36,958 nucleotides of DNA from a virus: the IMG/VR virus record IMGVR_UViG_3300009103_001101, positions 1 through 36,958 of that record. One strand, written 5' to 3'. The notes under the pieces were generated by a model that had not been told where the DNA came from, searched no databases, and saw only the letters and a list, made by a program, of their open reading frames with translations. The position numbers and the translations under genes were made by a program. Positions 1-6,462 of this stretch are shown piece by piece. The number at the start of each line of letters is the position of its first letter. Position 1 is the first letter of the stretch.

Positions 1-48
1 ACTCAGGGATTTGGTAAAGACAAGAAAGATCGTGGTCCCGATAAGTAG
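1..48 (+). CDS. C-terminal end of an upstream gene (partial)
   Basis: The first frame stays open from base 1 to a TAG at 46-48 and encodes a short hydrophilic, Lys/Asp/Gly-rich tail ending in RGPDK. The start lies outside the window and no function can be read. A second frame is open to a TAA at 65-67, but its codons look less like those of the neighbours and it would cover the ribosome binding site of the next gene, so frame 1 is preferred. Confidence 0.4.
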   Translation, partial: TQGFGKDKKDRGPDK

Positions 49-58
49 TATTCTAGCC

Positions 59-62
59 GAGG
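59..62 (+). promoter_or_regulatory. Shine-Dalgarno GAGG that points to an ATT start
   Basis: GAGG lies six bases before ATT at 69-71, the same spacing as in front of the genes starting at 890, 1926 and 17928. No such site precedes the GTG at 99, so this element favours the unusual upstream start for the SET protein. Confidence 0.5.
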
Positions 63-68
63 TGTAAT

Positions 69-407
69 ATTAAAGAATTTGACTTAAAAAAAAGTAGTGT
101 GCATGGAAAAGGGATATTTTCTAATATAGATATAAAAAAAGGACAAAATCTATTTGTCACACATCATGCTTCGTCGTCTTTTGATGTTGAAAAAACGACA
201 ATGTGGACAAATTTATCTCCAAATTTTTTATACAATCATTCCTATGACCCAAACTGTGCGTCTATAACGAAAGGTAAAATAAAATATTTGGTAACTTTAC
301 GGGATATCGCTTCCGGTGAAGAGTTGCTTGTAGATTATACACAAGATCTTGACTTGGAACAGCCCCAGTCCGACTGGGTTGGTAGAAATAGAAAGGTAAA
401 TACATAA
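69..407 (+). CDS. Single-domain SET protein, putative lysine methyltransferase
   Basis: This is a small SET-domain protein of about 112 residues from ATT at 69, or 102 from GTG at 99. Visible motifs run in the usual SET order: KSSVHGKGIFS at the N-terminus, the NHS-Y-DPNC segment (family form NHSCxPN), RDI, and GEELLVDY with the conserved catalytic tyrosine. SET enzymes transfer methyl groups from S-adenosylmethionine to lysine side chains. The K-S-S-V residues before HGKG belong to the normal SET fold and are lost if the GTG is used, which supports the ATT start. It lacks pre-SET and post-SET domains and so resembles the minimal viral vSET type in size. The target is unknown: a host DNA-binding protein or a phage protein are both possible. 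Its stop overlaps the next ATG (TAATG). Confidence 0.75.
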   Translation: MKEFDLKKSSVHGKGIFSNIDIKKGQNLFVTHHASSSFDVEKTTMWTNLSPNFLYNHSYDPNCASITKGKIKYLVTLRDIASGEELLVDYTQDLDLEQPQSDWVGRNRKVNT

Positions 408-721
408 TGTGGAAATTAATTCTAGCTATCGTCTTTGTATTAGCCATTGCGGGAAATTGTAATGCTCAAGATTATTGGCATCATCACAATGGAAATTGGC
501 ATAACCATTATCACAATTACTACCATTATCACCATGGCCCAACTATAGGATATCAACCGCAAGTACAATGGTATTTTCAAGGAAGTAATATTAACTTTGG
601 GCCTGTTGTCGTTTCTCCTTGTCGTAAATATGTGCAATTTGGCACGTATGGTGGCTATTATGTTCCAAAGGGATATACTTTGTTTGATCCAAGAACAGGA
701 CAGTATAGATATTACAGATAG
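407..721 (+). CDS. Secreted histidine/tyrosine-rich protein
   Basis: The 104-residue product begins with a clear Sec signal peptide: Trp-Lys, a hydrophobic core over residues 4-15, then a probable signal peptidase I site after Asn-Cys-Asn-Ala (about residue 21). The mature part opens with a stretch extremely rich in His, Tyr, Asn and Trp (nine His within about 25 residues), then a Tyr/Gly-rich tail ending in YRYYR. The His cluster could bind Zn, Ni or Cu, or be pH-sensitive, but no family is recognised. Export across the inner membrane during infection is inferred. The start is fixed by the TAATG overlap with the SET gene. A lipoprotein is less likely because no proper lipobox surrounds the cysteine. 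Confidence 0.7.
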   Translation: MWKLILAIVFVLAIAGNCNAQDYWHHHNGNWHNHYHNYYHYHHGPTIGYQPQVQWYFQGSNINFGPVVVSPCRKYVQFGTYGGYYVPKGYTLFDPRTGQYRYYR

Positions 722-725
722 TAAA

Positions 726-875
726 ATGAAGATATATCAAAAATTTACAGAAGTAATATCAGACATTATTTTGATGTTTCTTATATTGGCTCCACTGTTA
801 TCAGTGTCCGCTATAGGAGCTTTATGGATGTACTATTTAGGCTATAAAATATTTAGCTTGGAACTTTGGAAATAA
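726..875 (+). CDS. Small membrane protein
   Basis: A 49-residue protein starting at ATG 726, five bases after the preceding stop. Residues 9-43 are almost continuously hydrophobic (DIILMFLILAPLLS, then AIGALWMYYLGY), enough for one long or two short membrane spans. Function is unknown. A longer reading back to 597 would overlap most of the previous gene and is not credible. It lies between a secreted protein and a glycosyltransferase, in a stretch where many products look membrane-associated. Confidence 0.55.
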   Translation: MKIYQKFTEVISDIILMFLILAPLLSVSAIGALWMYYLGYKIFSLELWK

Positions 876-879
876 ATAC

Positions 880-883
880 GAGG
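880..883 (+). promoter_or_regulatory. Shine-Dalgarno GAGG that decides a TTG start
   Basis: GAGG is six bases before TTG at 890-892. This places the glycosyltransferase start after the preceding stop (875), rather than at the TTG at 866, which has no such site and would overlap the previous gene. Confidence 0.6.
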
Positions 884-889
884 ACTAAA

Positions 890-1936
890 TTGTTAAACTT
901 AACTGCGCCCATTAATAGTTTGGGATATGGGGTGGCTGGATATAATATTTATAAAGAGTTATATAAACTTCATCCGTCCGTCGCCCTTTATCCTATTCAT
1001 AAGCCAGAATTTATAGACGAGTATATTGTTGCTGGCCTTAAAAATAGGGGATCTCTTAAAGATGCCCCATCTGTAAAACTGTGGCACCAGAACGATCTTC
1101 ATTTTCATGTTGGTAAAAATCTACATATTGGATTTCCCGTCTTTGAGCTTACGGAGTTTAACGAAGAAGAGATCAGAAGCCTCCACCACTGCGACAAGAT
1201 ATTTGTATGCTCTAGATGGGCTAAAAATGTAGTGGTAGATCAAACTAAATTTACTCCCGAAGATGTGCATGTCGTACCCCTTGGCGTGGATGTGGATATT
1301 TTTCAGCCCGGTCTATCTAAAAGACCAGTTACCATATTCTTTAATTGTGGTAAGTGGGAAAAGAGAAAGGGTCACGATGTTCTTTTAAAGTGTTTTAATG
1401 ACGCTTTTACCCAATCTGATGATGTTGAGCTTTGGATGATGTGCGATAATCCATTCATAGGCGAACAGAACAACGACTGGCAGCAGCTATACAAAAACAG
1501 CCCTCTTGGAGATAAAATAAGGATCATTCCCAGACAGTCCACACATAGAGATGTGTATAGCATTATGTTGCAATCTGATTGTGGGGTTTTTCCAGCCAGA
1601 GCAGAAGGTTGGAATTTAGAGCTTCTCGAAATGATGGCGTGTGGAAAGCAGGTAATAACAACTAACTATTCTGCCCATACTGAATTCTGCAATACAGATA
1701 ATTCTCATTTGATAGATATAGAAAACCTAGAAACAGCTTATGATGGAGTATTTTTTTCTGGATCGCATGGAAAGTGGGCACAACTTTCTGCAAACCAAGA
1801 AGAACAGCTTGTATCACACCTCCGAGCCATTCACGCAAACAAGCAAAGCGGACTCCAATTAAACAGCGCAGGCGTAAAAACCGCAAATCATTTTTCATGG
1901 CACAATTCAGCCCAAGAGGTTATCAATGGACTTTAG
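890..1936 (+). CDS. GT-B glycosyltransferase (GT4-like)
   Basis: Read from TTG 890 (Shine-Dalgarno at 880-883), this 348-residue protein starts MLNLTAPINSLGYGVAGYN, a typical acceptor-domain opening for GT4-like enzymes with a Gly-rich first loop. The middle linker VVPLGVDVDIF and the following FFNCGKWEKRKGHDVLL strand mark entry into the nucleotide-sugar-binding half. The EGWNLELLEMMACGKQVI segment is the E-x7-E donor-binding motif. Such enzymes move a sugar from an activated donor to a glycan, protein or DNA; the substrate is not readable. It is separated by more than 14 kb from the next sugar-related gene, so it may act on its own target. Its 3' end overlaps the peptidase gene by 11 bases. 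Confidence 0.85.
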   Translation: MLNLTAPINSLGYGVAGYNIYKELYKLHPSVALYPIHKPEFIDEYIVAGLKNRGSLKDAPSVKLWHQNDLHFHVGKNLHIGFPVFELTEFNEEEIRSLHHCDKIFVCSRWAKNVVVDQTKFTPEDVHVVPLGVDVDIFQPGLSKRPVTIFFNCGKWEKRKGHDVLLKCFNDAFTQSDDVELWMMCDNPFIGEQNNDWQQLYKNSPLGDKIRIIPRQSTHRDVYSIMLQSDCGVFPARAEGWNLELLEMMACGKQVITTNYSAHTEFCNTDNSHLIDIENLETAYDGVFFSGSHGKWAQLSANQEEQLVSHLRAIHANKQSGLQLNSAGVKTANHFSWHNSAQEVINGL

Positions 1937-2846
1937 TACACCACGCAAAATATTAAACCTATACAGAGACGGATTTGTTGGTAGTATTTGTGATCCTGAA
2001 GACACTGCGACACTTATGGGTGAGCTTCCCATGCCTATATTTGGTGCTGCTGCTTACGATCTTTATGGTGATGGCGAGGGTAAAGTATCTCTCCCTTTTA
2101 AGTCTTTGTTAAAATTTGATCCGGGGTTTGGTCCGCTAGAGAAACAAACAACTGGTGATTGTGTGTCTCACTCGACAAGAAATGCTGTAGATATCACAAG
2201 GGCTGTTGAAATAGATATCAAGGGTGATAGTGAAGAATTTGTAGCGAGGGGCGCAACAGAGGCAATATACCAATCAAGAGGCCATGGTGGTCAAGGCATG
2301 ACATGTACCACTGCGGCCAGATATGTAAATCAAAAGGGCGGTATATTACTGAGAAAAGATTATGGGTCTGTAGATCTATCAAAATATAATTCCAGTCTGG
2401 GTGCTAGGTCTAGAATTCCAAATAGTGTATACATAACAGAAGCAAAAAAACATCAAGTAAAAACAATATCTAATATTAGAACCATAGAAGAGGCTAGGGA
2501 CGCTCTAGCTAATGGTTATGCGTTGTCTGTTTGTTCTGGATATGGGTTTTCCAGTGTAAGAGATAAAAATGGCATAGCCAAAAGATCTGGTGGCTGGAGC
2601 CATGCTATGGCTTGGGTGGCCTGTGATGACAGTCGAGAGATATACAATGAAACATTATTTTTAATAGCTAATAGTTGGGGCAAGTGGAATTCTGGACCCA
2701 AAAGATTAGGGCAACCCGAAGGAAGCTTCTGGATTAGAGAAAAAGATGCCCGTGGGATGCTTTCTTCTGGTACTGCGTGGGTCTTTAGCGATGTAGACGG
2801 TTTTCCCTCTAGAGAAATAGATTGGACAATAGATGAGGTTTTCTAA
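1926..2846 (+). CDS. Papain-like (C1-type) cysteine peptidase
   Basis: The 306-residue protein carries the papain-fold catalytic pattern in order: Gln74 and Cys79 in KQTTGDCVSH, His226 in GGWSHAMAWV, and Asn249 in LIANSWGKW, followed by GSFWI as in papain-family C-termini. The Gln-Cys distance is one residue shorter than in papain. No signal peptide or propeptide is obvious; residues 1-70 may be a short pro- or docking region. A peptidase in a phage may mature virion proteins, degrade host factors or take part in entry or lysis, and nothing here decides among these. GAGG at 1916-1919, six bases before ATG, supports the start inside the end of the glycosyltransferase. Four small membrane-anchored proteins follow. 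Confidence 0.75.
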   Translation: MDFSTPRKILNLYRDGFVGSICDPEDTATLMGELPMPIFGAAAYDLYGDGEGKVSLPFKSLLKFDPGFGPLEKQTTGDCVSHSTRNAVDITRAVEIDIKGDSEEFVARGATEAIYQSRGHGGQGMTCTTAARYVNQKGGILLRKDYGSVDLSKYNSSLGARSRIPNSVYITEAKKHQVKTISNIRTIEEARDALANGYALSVCSGYGFSSVRDKNGIAKRSGGWSHAMAWVACDDSREIYNETLFLIANSWGKWNSGPKRLGQPEGSFWIREKDARGMLSSGTAWVFSDVDGFPSREIDWTIDEVF

Positions 2847-3173
2847 ATGAACACAGAAAAAAAAGAAGATATGACCACTAAAGTAGTGGTAGGTATTATT
2901 TTGGGGATTGTTCTCCTAGCATTTTCTCAAAACTCCAAAACCAATTCAAGTTTTGGGTGGTCAAATGACGAAATACAAACTATAATAAACCAGACAAATG
3001 AAGCTTTTGATTTGGCTGAAGAAAAGATTCTTAAAACAATACCAAATCCAGACGACACACCAAGTGGGCCAGATCCAGATCCTGAGAAGTGTATATGTGG
3101 TGGAACTGGCAAAATAACCCATGGAGACGGCCATCAAACAGATTGCCCATACCATGCTAAAAAAAACGAATAG
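2847..3173 (+). CDS. Membrane-anchored protein with a DnaJ-like Cys half-finger
   Basis: This 108-residue product has a charged N-terminus, one membrane span at about residues 11-27 (TKVVVGIILGIVLLAF), a Ser/Asn-rich stretch, a helix, a Pro/Asp linker, and a C-terminal CICGGTGKITHGDGHQTDCP segment plus YH. The C-x-C-x-G-x-G repeat with later C-P-Y-H resembles half of a DnaJ zinc module and could bind one metal ion. Topology is probably N-in with the metal motif outside, which is inferred. The ATG directly abuts the peptidase stop and has GAGG at 2835-2838. Function is unknown; coupling to the peptidase is suggested only by adjacency. Confidence 0.6.
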   Translation: MNTEKKEDMTTKVVVGIILGIVLLAFSQNSKTNSSFGWSNDEIQTIINQTNEAFDLAEEKILKTIPNPDDTPSGPDPDPEKCICGGTGKITHGDGHQTDCPYHAKKNE

Positions 3174-3288
3174 AAGAAGAGATAACGGAATGCTTTCCTA
3201 ATAACAATGGAAACAGGAGAAGGATTTTTAGTAATTTTTTTAGAAGATGAGATTCTTCTTACATGTTTAACTTTATTGGAGATACAAT

Positions 3289-3471
3289 ATGAACGATGGC
3301 AAATTAAAATCTTTACTGGGGTCACGTAGATTCTGGGTGTCCGCTGTGGGTCTTGCTGCTGTGTGCTCATCCGAGCTTTTTGGTATCCAGCTTGATACTG
3401 AGCAAATTGTCGGAATAGCCACAATTGTGGTAGCTTGGGTTATTGGGGACACTGTTAGAGAAACCACATAA
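3289..3471 (+). CDS. Small holin-like membrane protein
   Basis: A 60-residue protein: basic start (MNDGKLKSLLGSRRF), hydrophobic span FWVSAVGLAAVCSSELFGI, short loop with LDTEQ, second span IVGIATIVVAWVIGD, then a charged tail TVRETT. Two spans, small size and a basic N-terminus fit small phage holins or similar accessory membrane proteins, but holin families vary widely and no endolysin is visible nearby. GGAG about seven bases before ATG 3289 supports the start. The upstream 115-base gap holds no convincing gene. Confidence 0.5.
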   Translation: MNDGKLKSLLGSRRFWVSAVGLAAVCSSELFGIQLDTEQIVGIATIVVAWVIGDTVRETT

Positions 3472-3489
3472 TCTTTAGAGGAAAAATAA

Positions 3490-3822
3490 ATGATTGACTT
3501 TTTTAAAGAATTGACCATGTTTCAATGGGTTCTTCTTGGTGGAGGTGTGTTTTTAATACTTCCCGTTATTAGGGATTTTTTTAAACAAGCTCCTGATACT
3601 CCAGATAACCCTTTACCAACTCCCCCCATTAAGAATATTGAAGTTAACGCCTTAACATCAATTGTATATAAATGGGAGGTTTTATACAACGCCTGCGCAG
3701 AAAAAAACCTGACAAGCGCCCAAGAAAAACTTGAAGAGGTTTTCCCAATGTTTGCCAAACTTAGAAACTATAAACCTCCATCCCCTAAACAAGATGGGAG
3801 TAATCATGAGCAACAGACTTAG
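3490..3822 (+). CDS. Small protein with N-terminal membrane anchor
   Basis: The 110-residue product has one span at about residues 11-28 (FQWVLLGGGVFLILPVI), a basic/aromatic stop-transfer segment (RDFFKQ), a Pro-rich linker, and a helical region with conserved-looking WEVLYNACAEKNL and LEEVFPMFAKL. No family is recognised. GAGG at 3478-3481 lies eight bases before the ATG. It overlaps the next gene by 17 bases and shares with it the layout anchor, Pro/Asp linker, helical outside domain. Confidence 0.55.
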   Translation: MIDFFKELTMFQWVLLGGGVFLILPVIRDFFKQAPDTPDNPLPTPPIKNIEVNALTSIVYKWEVLYNACAEKNLTSAQEKLEEVFPMFAKLRNYKPPSPKQDGSNHEQQT

Positions 3823-4258
3823 ATTGTTAATTGGGTTTTGTATGATATTAGTTGCGTTTTTCTGGAACGATTTGGGAAATATTATACCAACTATACCAAA
3901 CAATGACACAAAGATAACGATTGAAAAACCTGAAGACAATATGATAGAAGAATGGGACTCTGTGTCTGATTCAATCACGGACCCCGTGGACAAGCTAAAA
4001 CTTTGTATTTTTAATAAAACATTTGCTGAGAGGATTAAAAATTATGATGCTTCAGCCCAACAAATAAACGATATTTATGTTGAAGCCGCTAAAAACATTT
4101 TTGGCGAGACACTAAAGGGAAAGTATCAAAAACTTTCACCAGCAACCCAAGGCGCTATGGTTTCAATATTAGGAAATGAAAACCATGACGCCACAACAGA
4201 AGAAAAGCTTGATCTTAGTAAAAAATTTATGGCTTTTGCTTGGTGTTTGAATAATTAG
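3806..4258 (+). CDS. Membrane-anchored helical protein
   Basis: Starting at ATG 3806, five bases after GGGAG, this 150-residue protein has one membrane segment at residues 5-20 (LRLLIGFCMILVAFFW), an acidic/Pro linker, and a mostly helical domain containing KLKLCIFNKTFAERIKNYD and ATTEEKLDLSKKFMAFAW. A reading from 3731 would run a further 25 codons into the previous gene without a ribosome site, so it is rejected. Function is unknown. It is the last of four consecutive small anchored proteins after the papain-like peptidase, and a promoter follows immediately. Confidence 0.55.
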   Translation: MSNRLRLLIGFCMILVAFFWNDLGNIIPTIPNNDTKITIEKPEDNMIEEWDSVSDSITDPVDKLKLCIFNKTFAERIKNYDASAQQINDIYVEAAKNIFGETLKGKYQKLSPATQGAMVSILGNENHDATTEEKLDLSKKFMAFAWCLNN

Positions 4259-4259
4259 C

Positions 4260-4288
4260 TTGATCTTCGTATAGAGTTTTGCTATAAT
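4260..4288 (+). promoter_or_regulatory. Sigma-70-type extended -10 promoter
   Basis: TTGATC at 4260-4265 and a perfect TATAAT at 4283-4288 are 17 bases apart, with TGC directly before the -10 box (extended -10). Transcription would begin a few bases downstream, giving a short leader before the gene at 4310. The same TGCTATAAT block with 17-base spacing occurs at 13281-13309. Confidence 0.75.
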
Positions 4289-4309
4289 AGGGTCACAGAA
4301 AGGAAACAA

Positions 4310-4543
4310 ATGAATTTAATAGAATCAGTAGAAAGTCAAATTAGAGCGACACTAGATAAGTATGCATTTGAAATAAATGTTTGTGTGCAGGATCAGGCAC
4401 AAAACAATCGATATGATCAGTTGATGCTGGCGCTAGAAGAATATGCAAAAGCGGCTTCACGGCTTGAGGTTTTAGAAAAAGTTAAATTACAGATCCAAGA
4501 CGCTCATCGTGAAACAACAGCAAAGGAAACCAATGAGGATTAG
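4310..4543 (+). CDS. Small helical protein of unknown function
   Basis: A 77-residue, mostly helical, Gln/Glu/Ala-rich protein (ESVESQIRATLDKYAFEINV, then ALEEYAKAASRLEVLEKV) that could form a coiled coil. It is the first gene behind the promoter at 4260-4288 and has AAGG upstream of ATG 4310. No family is recognised. Its stop overlaps the start of the next gene by 11 bases. Confidence 0.5.
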   Translation: MNLIESVESQIRATLDKYAFEINVCVQDQAQNNRYDQLMLALEEYAKAASRLEVLEKVKLQIQDAHRETTAKETNED

Positions 4544-4913
4544 ATTAACTTTTATAGTTGTCCAGTCTATTAAAAATTTACACTTTTCTGATCCTAGACA
4601 TTTTCAAATATTTTTTACGGACGATAATAAAATACCCCATGGGTATATGTCTACAAAAGATGAACATGAAACATTAAGAGAAATATCAGATAAATATTTT
4701 CATACCGATTTTGATTGGATGAATAAAAACATACTTGGTTTTAGACGATTAAATCAAGAAGAATGTGAAGTTGTGTATGGAACATATGTTCCCGAAATTT
4801 TGGGATCGAATAAGTCTGGGTTTTTTATACCAGATTGTGATTTAGAAAAATATAACATAGAGATGGACGCCTACTATGAAGAATTACTATCCAAACGATC
4901 TAGAGGATTCTGA
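4533..4913 (+). CDS. Unknown protein, about 126 residues
   Basis: ATG 4533 is chosen because AAAGGA at 4522-4527 is five bases upstream; a start at 4509 has no such site. The product opens with a beta-like segment (MRIRLTFIVVQSIKNLHF) and continues FQIFFTDDNKIPHGYMS, a helix around DEHETLREISDKYF, and FRRLNQEECEVVYGTYVPE. The alternation is faintly reminiscent of a Nudix-type fold, but the catalytic box is absent, so this is only a guess. The next gene overlaps it by 38 bases. Confidence 0.45.
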   Translation: MRIRLTFIVVQSIKNLHFSDPRHFQIFFTDDNKIPHGYMSTKDEHETLREISDKYFHTDFDWMNKNILGFRRLNQEECEVVYGTYVPEILGSNKSGFFIPDCDLEKYNIEMDAYYEELLSKRSRGF

Positions 4914-5229
4914 TGAGGAATTTTTAGCAGAAATAAAGATCTATGTAGATCAAAACGGTGAAATTGGTTTTGATTGTGGCTGGGAGCCAAACGAGGTGGG
5001 AATACATTCCATTGCTTCCATATTTTTTGGCTTGGCGTATAATGATTTGGCGGAACAAATATTGAATAATCTTAAGACACAATGTGTATTAGAGGATAAT
5101 GAGGAAGATTTTTTTAGGATGGTTGAATCAATAAAAGCATTTATAATCAACAGAAATAGTCAAGAGTCAGCCACAAACGAGGCTGATGAATCCTTAGCGG
5201 TTACACCACGAGATATAATAAGACTATAA
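4876..5229 (+). CDS. Unknown acidic protein, 117 residues
   Basis: The product is acidic, with an N-terminal DLEDSDEEFL stretch, a beta-type segment (EIKIYVDQNGEIGFDCGW), a helical region (IHSIASIFFGLAYNDLAEQI) and a polar C-terminus. No family is recognised. There is no clear Shine-Dalgarno before ATG 4876, and the 38-base overlap suggests translational coupling to the previous gene. A TATAAT at 5225-5230 overlaps its stop but lacks a matching -35 box. Confidence 0.45.
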   Translation: MKNYYPNDLEDSDEEFLAEIKIYVDQNGEIGFDCGWEPNEVGIHSIASIFFGLAYNDLAEQILNNLKTQCVLEDNEEDFFRMVESIKAFIINRNSQESATNEADESLAVTPRDIIRL

Positions 5230-5243
5230 TCATATCCTTTAAT

Positions 5244-5248
5244 GGAGG
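5244..5248 (+). promoter_or_regulatory. Shine-Dalgarno GGAGG that decides the start at 5254
   Basis: GGAGG is five bases before ATG 5254. The alternative ATG at 5242 overlaps this element and has nothing suitable upstream, so 5254 is taken as the start. Confidence 0.7.
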
Positions 5249-5253
5249 TTTCC

Positions 5254-5892
5254 ATGTCTAAACCTAAACAAATAGCTTGGGAAAGCTGGAATGCCAGAGT
5301 ACAAGAAATTATGGAAAATTCAAATTTTTCTCCACCAGAAATCGATACCGAGGGCATGACCTACAATGGTTCTGATATTTCACCAGAGCTTATTTCACCA
5401 GAGCTTTTTCTCCAACCCCAAAAAATAATGAATACACCCTTGGGTATCTATTCACAGGAATCTACACTGAAACCATCTGATAGATGGGATTGTTGGCTTG
5501 GGTACACAAGTTTTGATATAACTAAAAACATATCCAATATTATAGAAAAGATTGATGGCGTTGAGGCTTTAAGAATTTTGAGCAGATATTCTTTTTTTAT
5601 TGGCGTCGGCAGGCTTTTTGATATAAAAGACGTAAGAAGAAACATAGAAAAAAAACTGTGTGCTTATACCGAAGAGGAGATATTGTCGAACGAAAATACA
5701 CAAGCTACAGTCAATTTGGTAAAAGAACAGCTTAATACCAAAAAGTATTGGTCTATGTTAGTTTCGCCCGAAGGCAAAGTTGATTATATCGTTTCGGACA
5801 CAATGGATAAAATATATCTTGAAGGTCTGAGCGGTTTGTTAAAGTTAAAACAAGACATTGGTGGTATCATTTTGAGAGGAAATAATGGATAA
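5254..5892 (+). CDS. Unknown protein, 212 residues, with a duplicated ISPEL
   Basis: The product starts MSKPKQIAWESWNARVQEIM. It carries a tandem ISPEL-ISPEL at residues 42-51, then a folded-looking region with WDCWLGYTSFDITKNI, ALRILSRYSFFIGVGRLFD and a helical RNIEKKLCAYTEEEIL segment. No known domain is recognised. The absence of a signal peptide or membrane span suggests a cytoplasmic or virion-associated protein. Its end overlaps the sigma-factor gene by 8 bases, so the two are probably translated together. Confidence 0.5.
   Translation: MSKPKQIAWESWNARVQEIMENSNFSPPEIDTEGMTYNGSDISPELISPELFLQPQKIMNTPLGIYSQESTLKPSDRWDCWLGYTSFDITKNISNIIEKIDGVEALRILSRYSFFIGVGRLFDIKDVRRNIEKKLCAYTEEEILSNENTQATVNLVKEQLNTKKYWSMLVSPEGKVDYIVSDTMDKIYLEGLSGLLKLKQDIGGIILRGNNG
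5377..5406 (+). repeat. Perfect 15-bp tandem duplication inside a gene
   Basis: The unit ATTTCACCAGAGCTT occurs twice without mismatch, at 5377-5391 and 5392-5406. It is in frame and encodes ISPEL twice. Identity at the DNA level suggests a recent replication-slippage event. Confidence 0.9.
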
Positions 5893-6370
5893 TATTGAAA
5901 ACTATTTGAAAAACCCAGACATTGTAAACATAATGAATGCTGTATCTAATAAGTATTCTAAGTCGATAGACCTTGATGAAATAGAGTCTATAAAAATGCT
6001 AACGCTTTGGAAATGTGTTAAAAAATACGACCCCGACAGGGGGGCCAAATTTACTTCATACCTATATCAACAATTATCCTTTGCTTTTAAAAACGAGCTA
6101 AAGAAAAAGAAACAAATGTGGTATAGAGATAATAATCAAATTGATATGTCAAACATCAATGGTGTATCTAAATCCGATCTTTCAATTGAATTTAGTGATA
6201 CTATTTCGGGGCTTCCTGATGACGTTTCTATGATTTTGAAACAAAGATTTCTTGGCAATATGACAATGGTGGAAATAGCCAAAGCTAATGGGTATAGTAG
6301 AGAAACAGCCCGAAGACGATTAAAACGCGCTATAAAAATATGCAAAAAAAGCAATGGTAAATTTGCTTAA
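5885..6370 (+). CDS. Sigma-70-family RNA polymerase sigma factor
   Basis: The 161-residue protein has a region-2-like segment (LDEIESIKMLTLWKCVKKYD followed by PDRGAKFTSYLYQQL), matching the KYDPxRGxKFxTY core that binds RNA polymerase and the -10 element. A C-terminal region-4-like helix-turn-helix (DDVSMILKQRFLGNMTMVEI, then GYSRETARRRLKRAIK) would contact the -35 element. It lacks regions 1 and 3 and has the size of small or phage sigma factors. It would redirect host RNA polymerase to a phage gene class, probably late genes. The gene directly after it is a likely abundant virion protein with an AT-rich leader. Confidence 0.8.
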   Translation: MDNIENYLKNPDIVNIMNAVSNKYSKSIDLDEIESIKMLTLWKCVKKYDPDRGAKFTSYLYQQLSFAFKNELKKKKQMWYRDNNQIDMSNINGVSKSDLSIEFSDTISGLPDDVSMILKQRFLGNMTMVEIAKANGYSRETARRRLKRAIKICKKSNGKFA

Positions 6371-6462
6371 TTTGTGTATATCTGATTGGACATGGATCTT
6401 TTTTTGGATAATTAGGATAATATAATTTTATTACATTATTTTTTTTCTAAAGGAGATCTATT
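6371..6462 (+). promoter_or_regulatory. AT-rich leader, candidate phage-sigma promoter region
   Basis: This 92-base gap contains TATAAT at 6421-6426 within a very AT-rich stretch, TTGGAC at 6386-6391 (too far from that box for a normal promoter) and a strong AAAGGAG Shine-Dalgarno just before 6463. No clean sigma-70 -35/-10 pair is visible, so a promoter read by the adjacent phage sigma factor is possible but unproven. Confidence 0.35.

Noticed and set aside
2-67. Alternative reading of the 5' edge in frame 2, ending at TAA 65-67
   Set aside because: Would run across the GAGG site of the SET gene and has less typical codons; frame 1 ending at 46-48 fits better.
597-725. Upstream extension of the small membrane protein at 726
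   Set aside because: Lies almost wholly within the His-rich gene in another frame and has no ribosome site; ATG 726 directly after that gene's stop is simpler.
3207-3329. 40-residue frame overlapping the holin-like gene
   Set aside because: No Shine-Dalgarno and overlaps a better gene; kept only as a low-interest observation.
5225-5230. TATAAT at the end of the gene at 4876
   Set aside because: No acceptable -35 box at 16-18 bases and it overlaps the stop codon; probably chance in AT-rich DNA.
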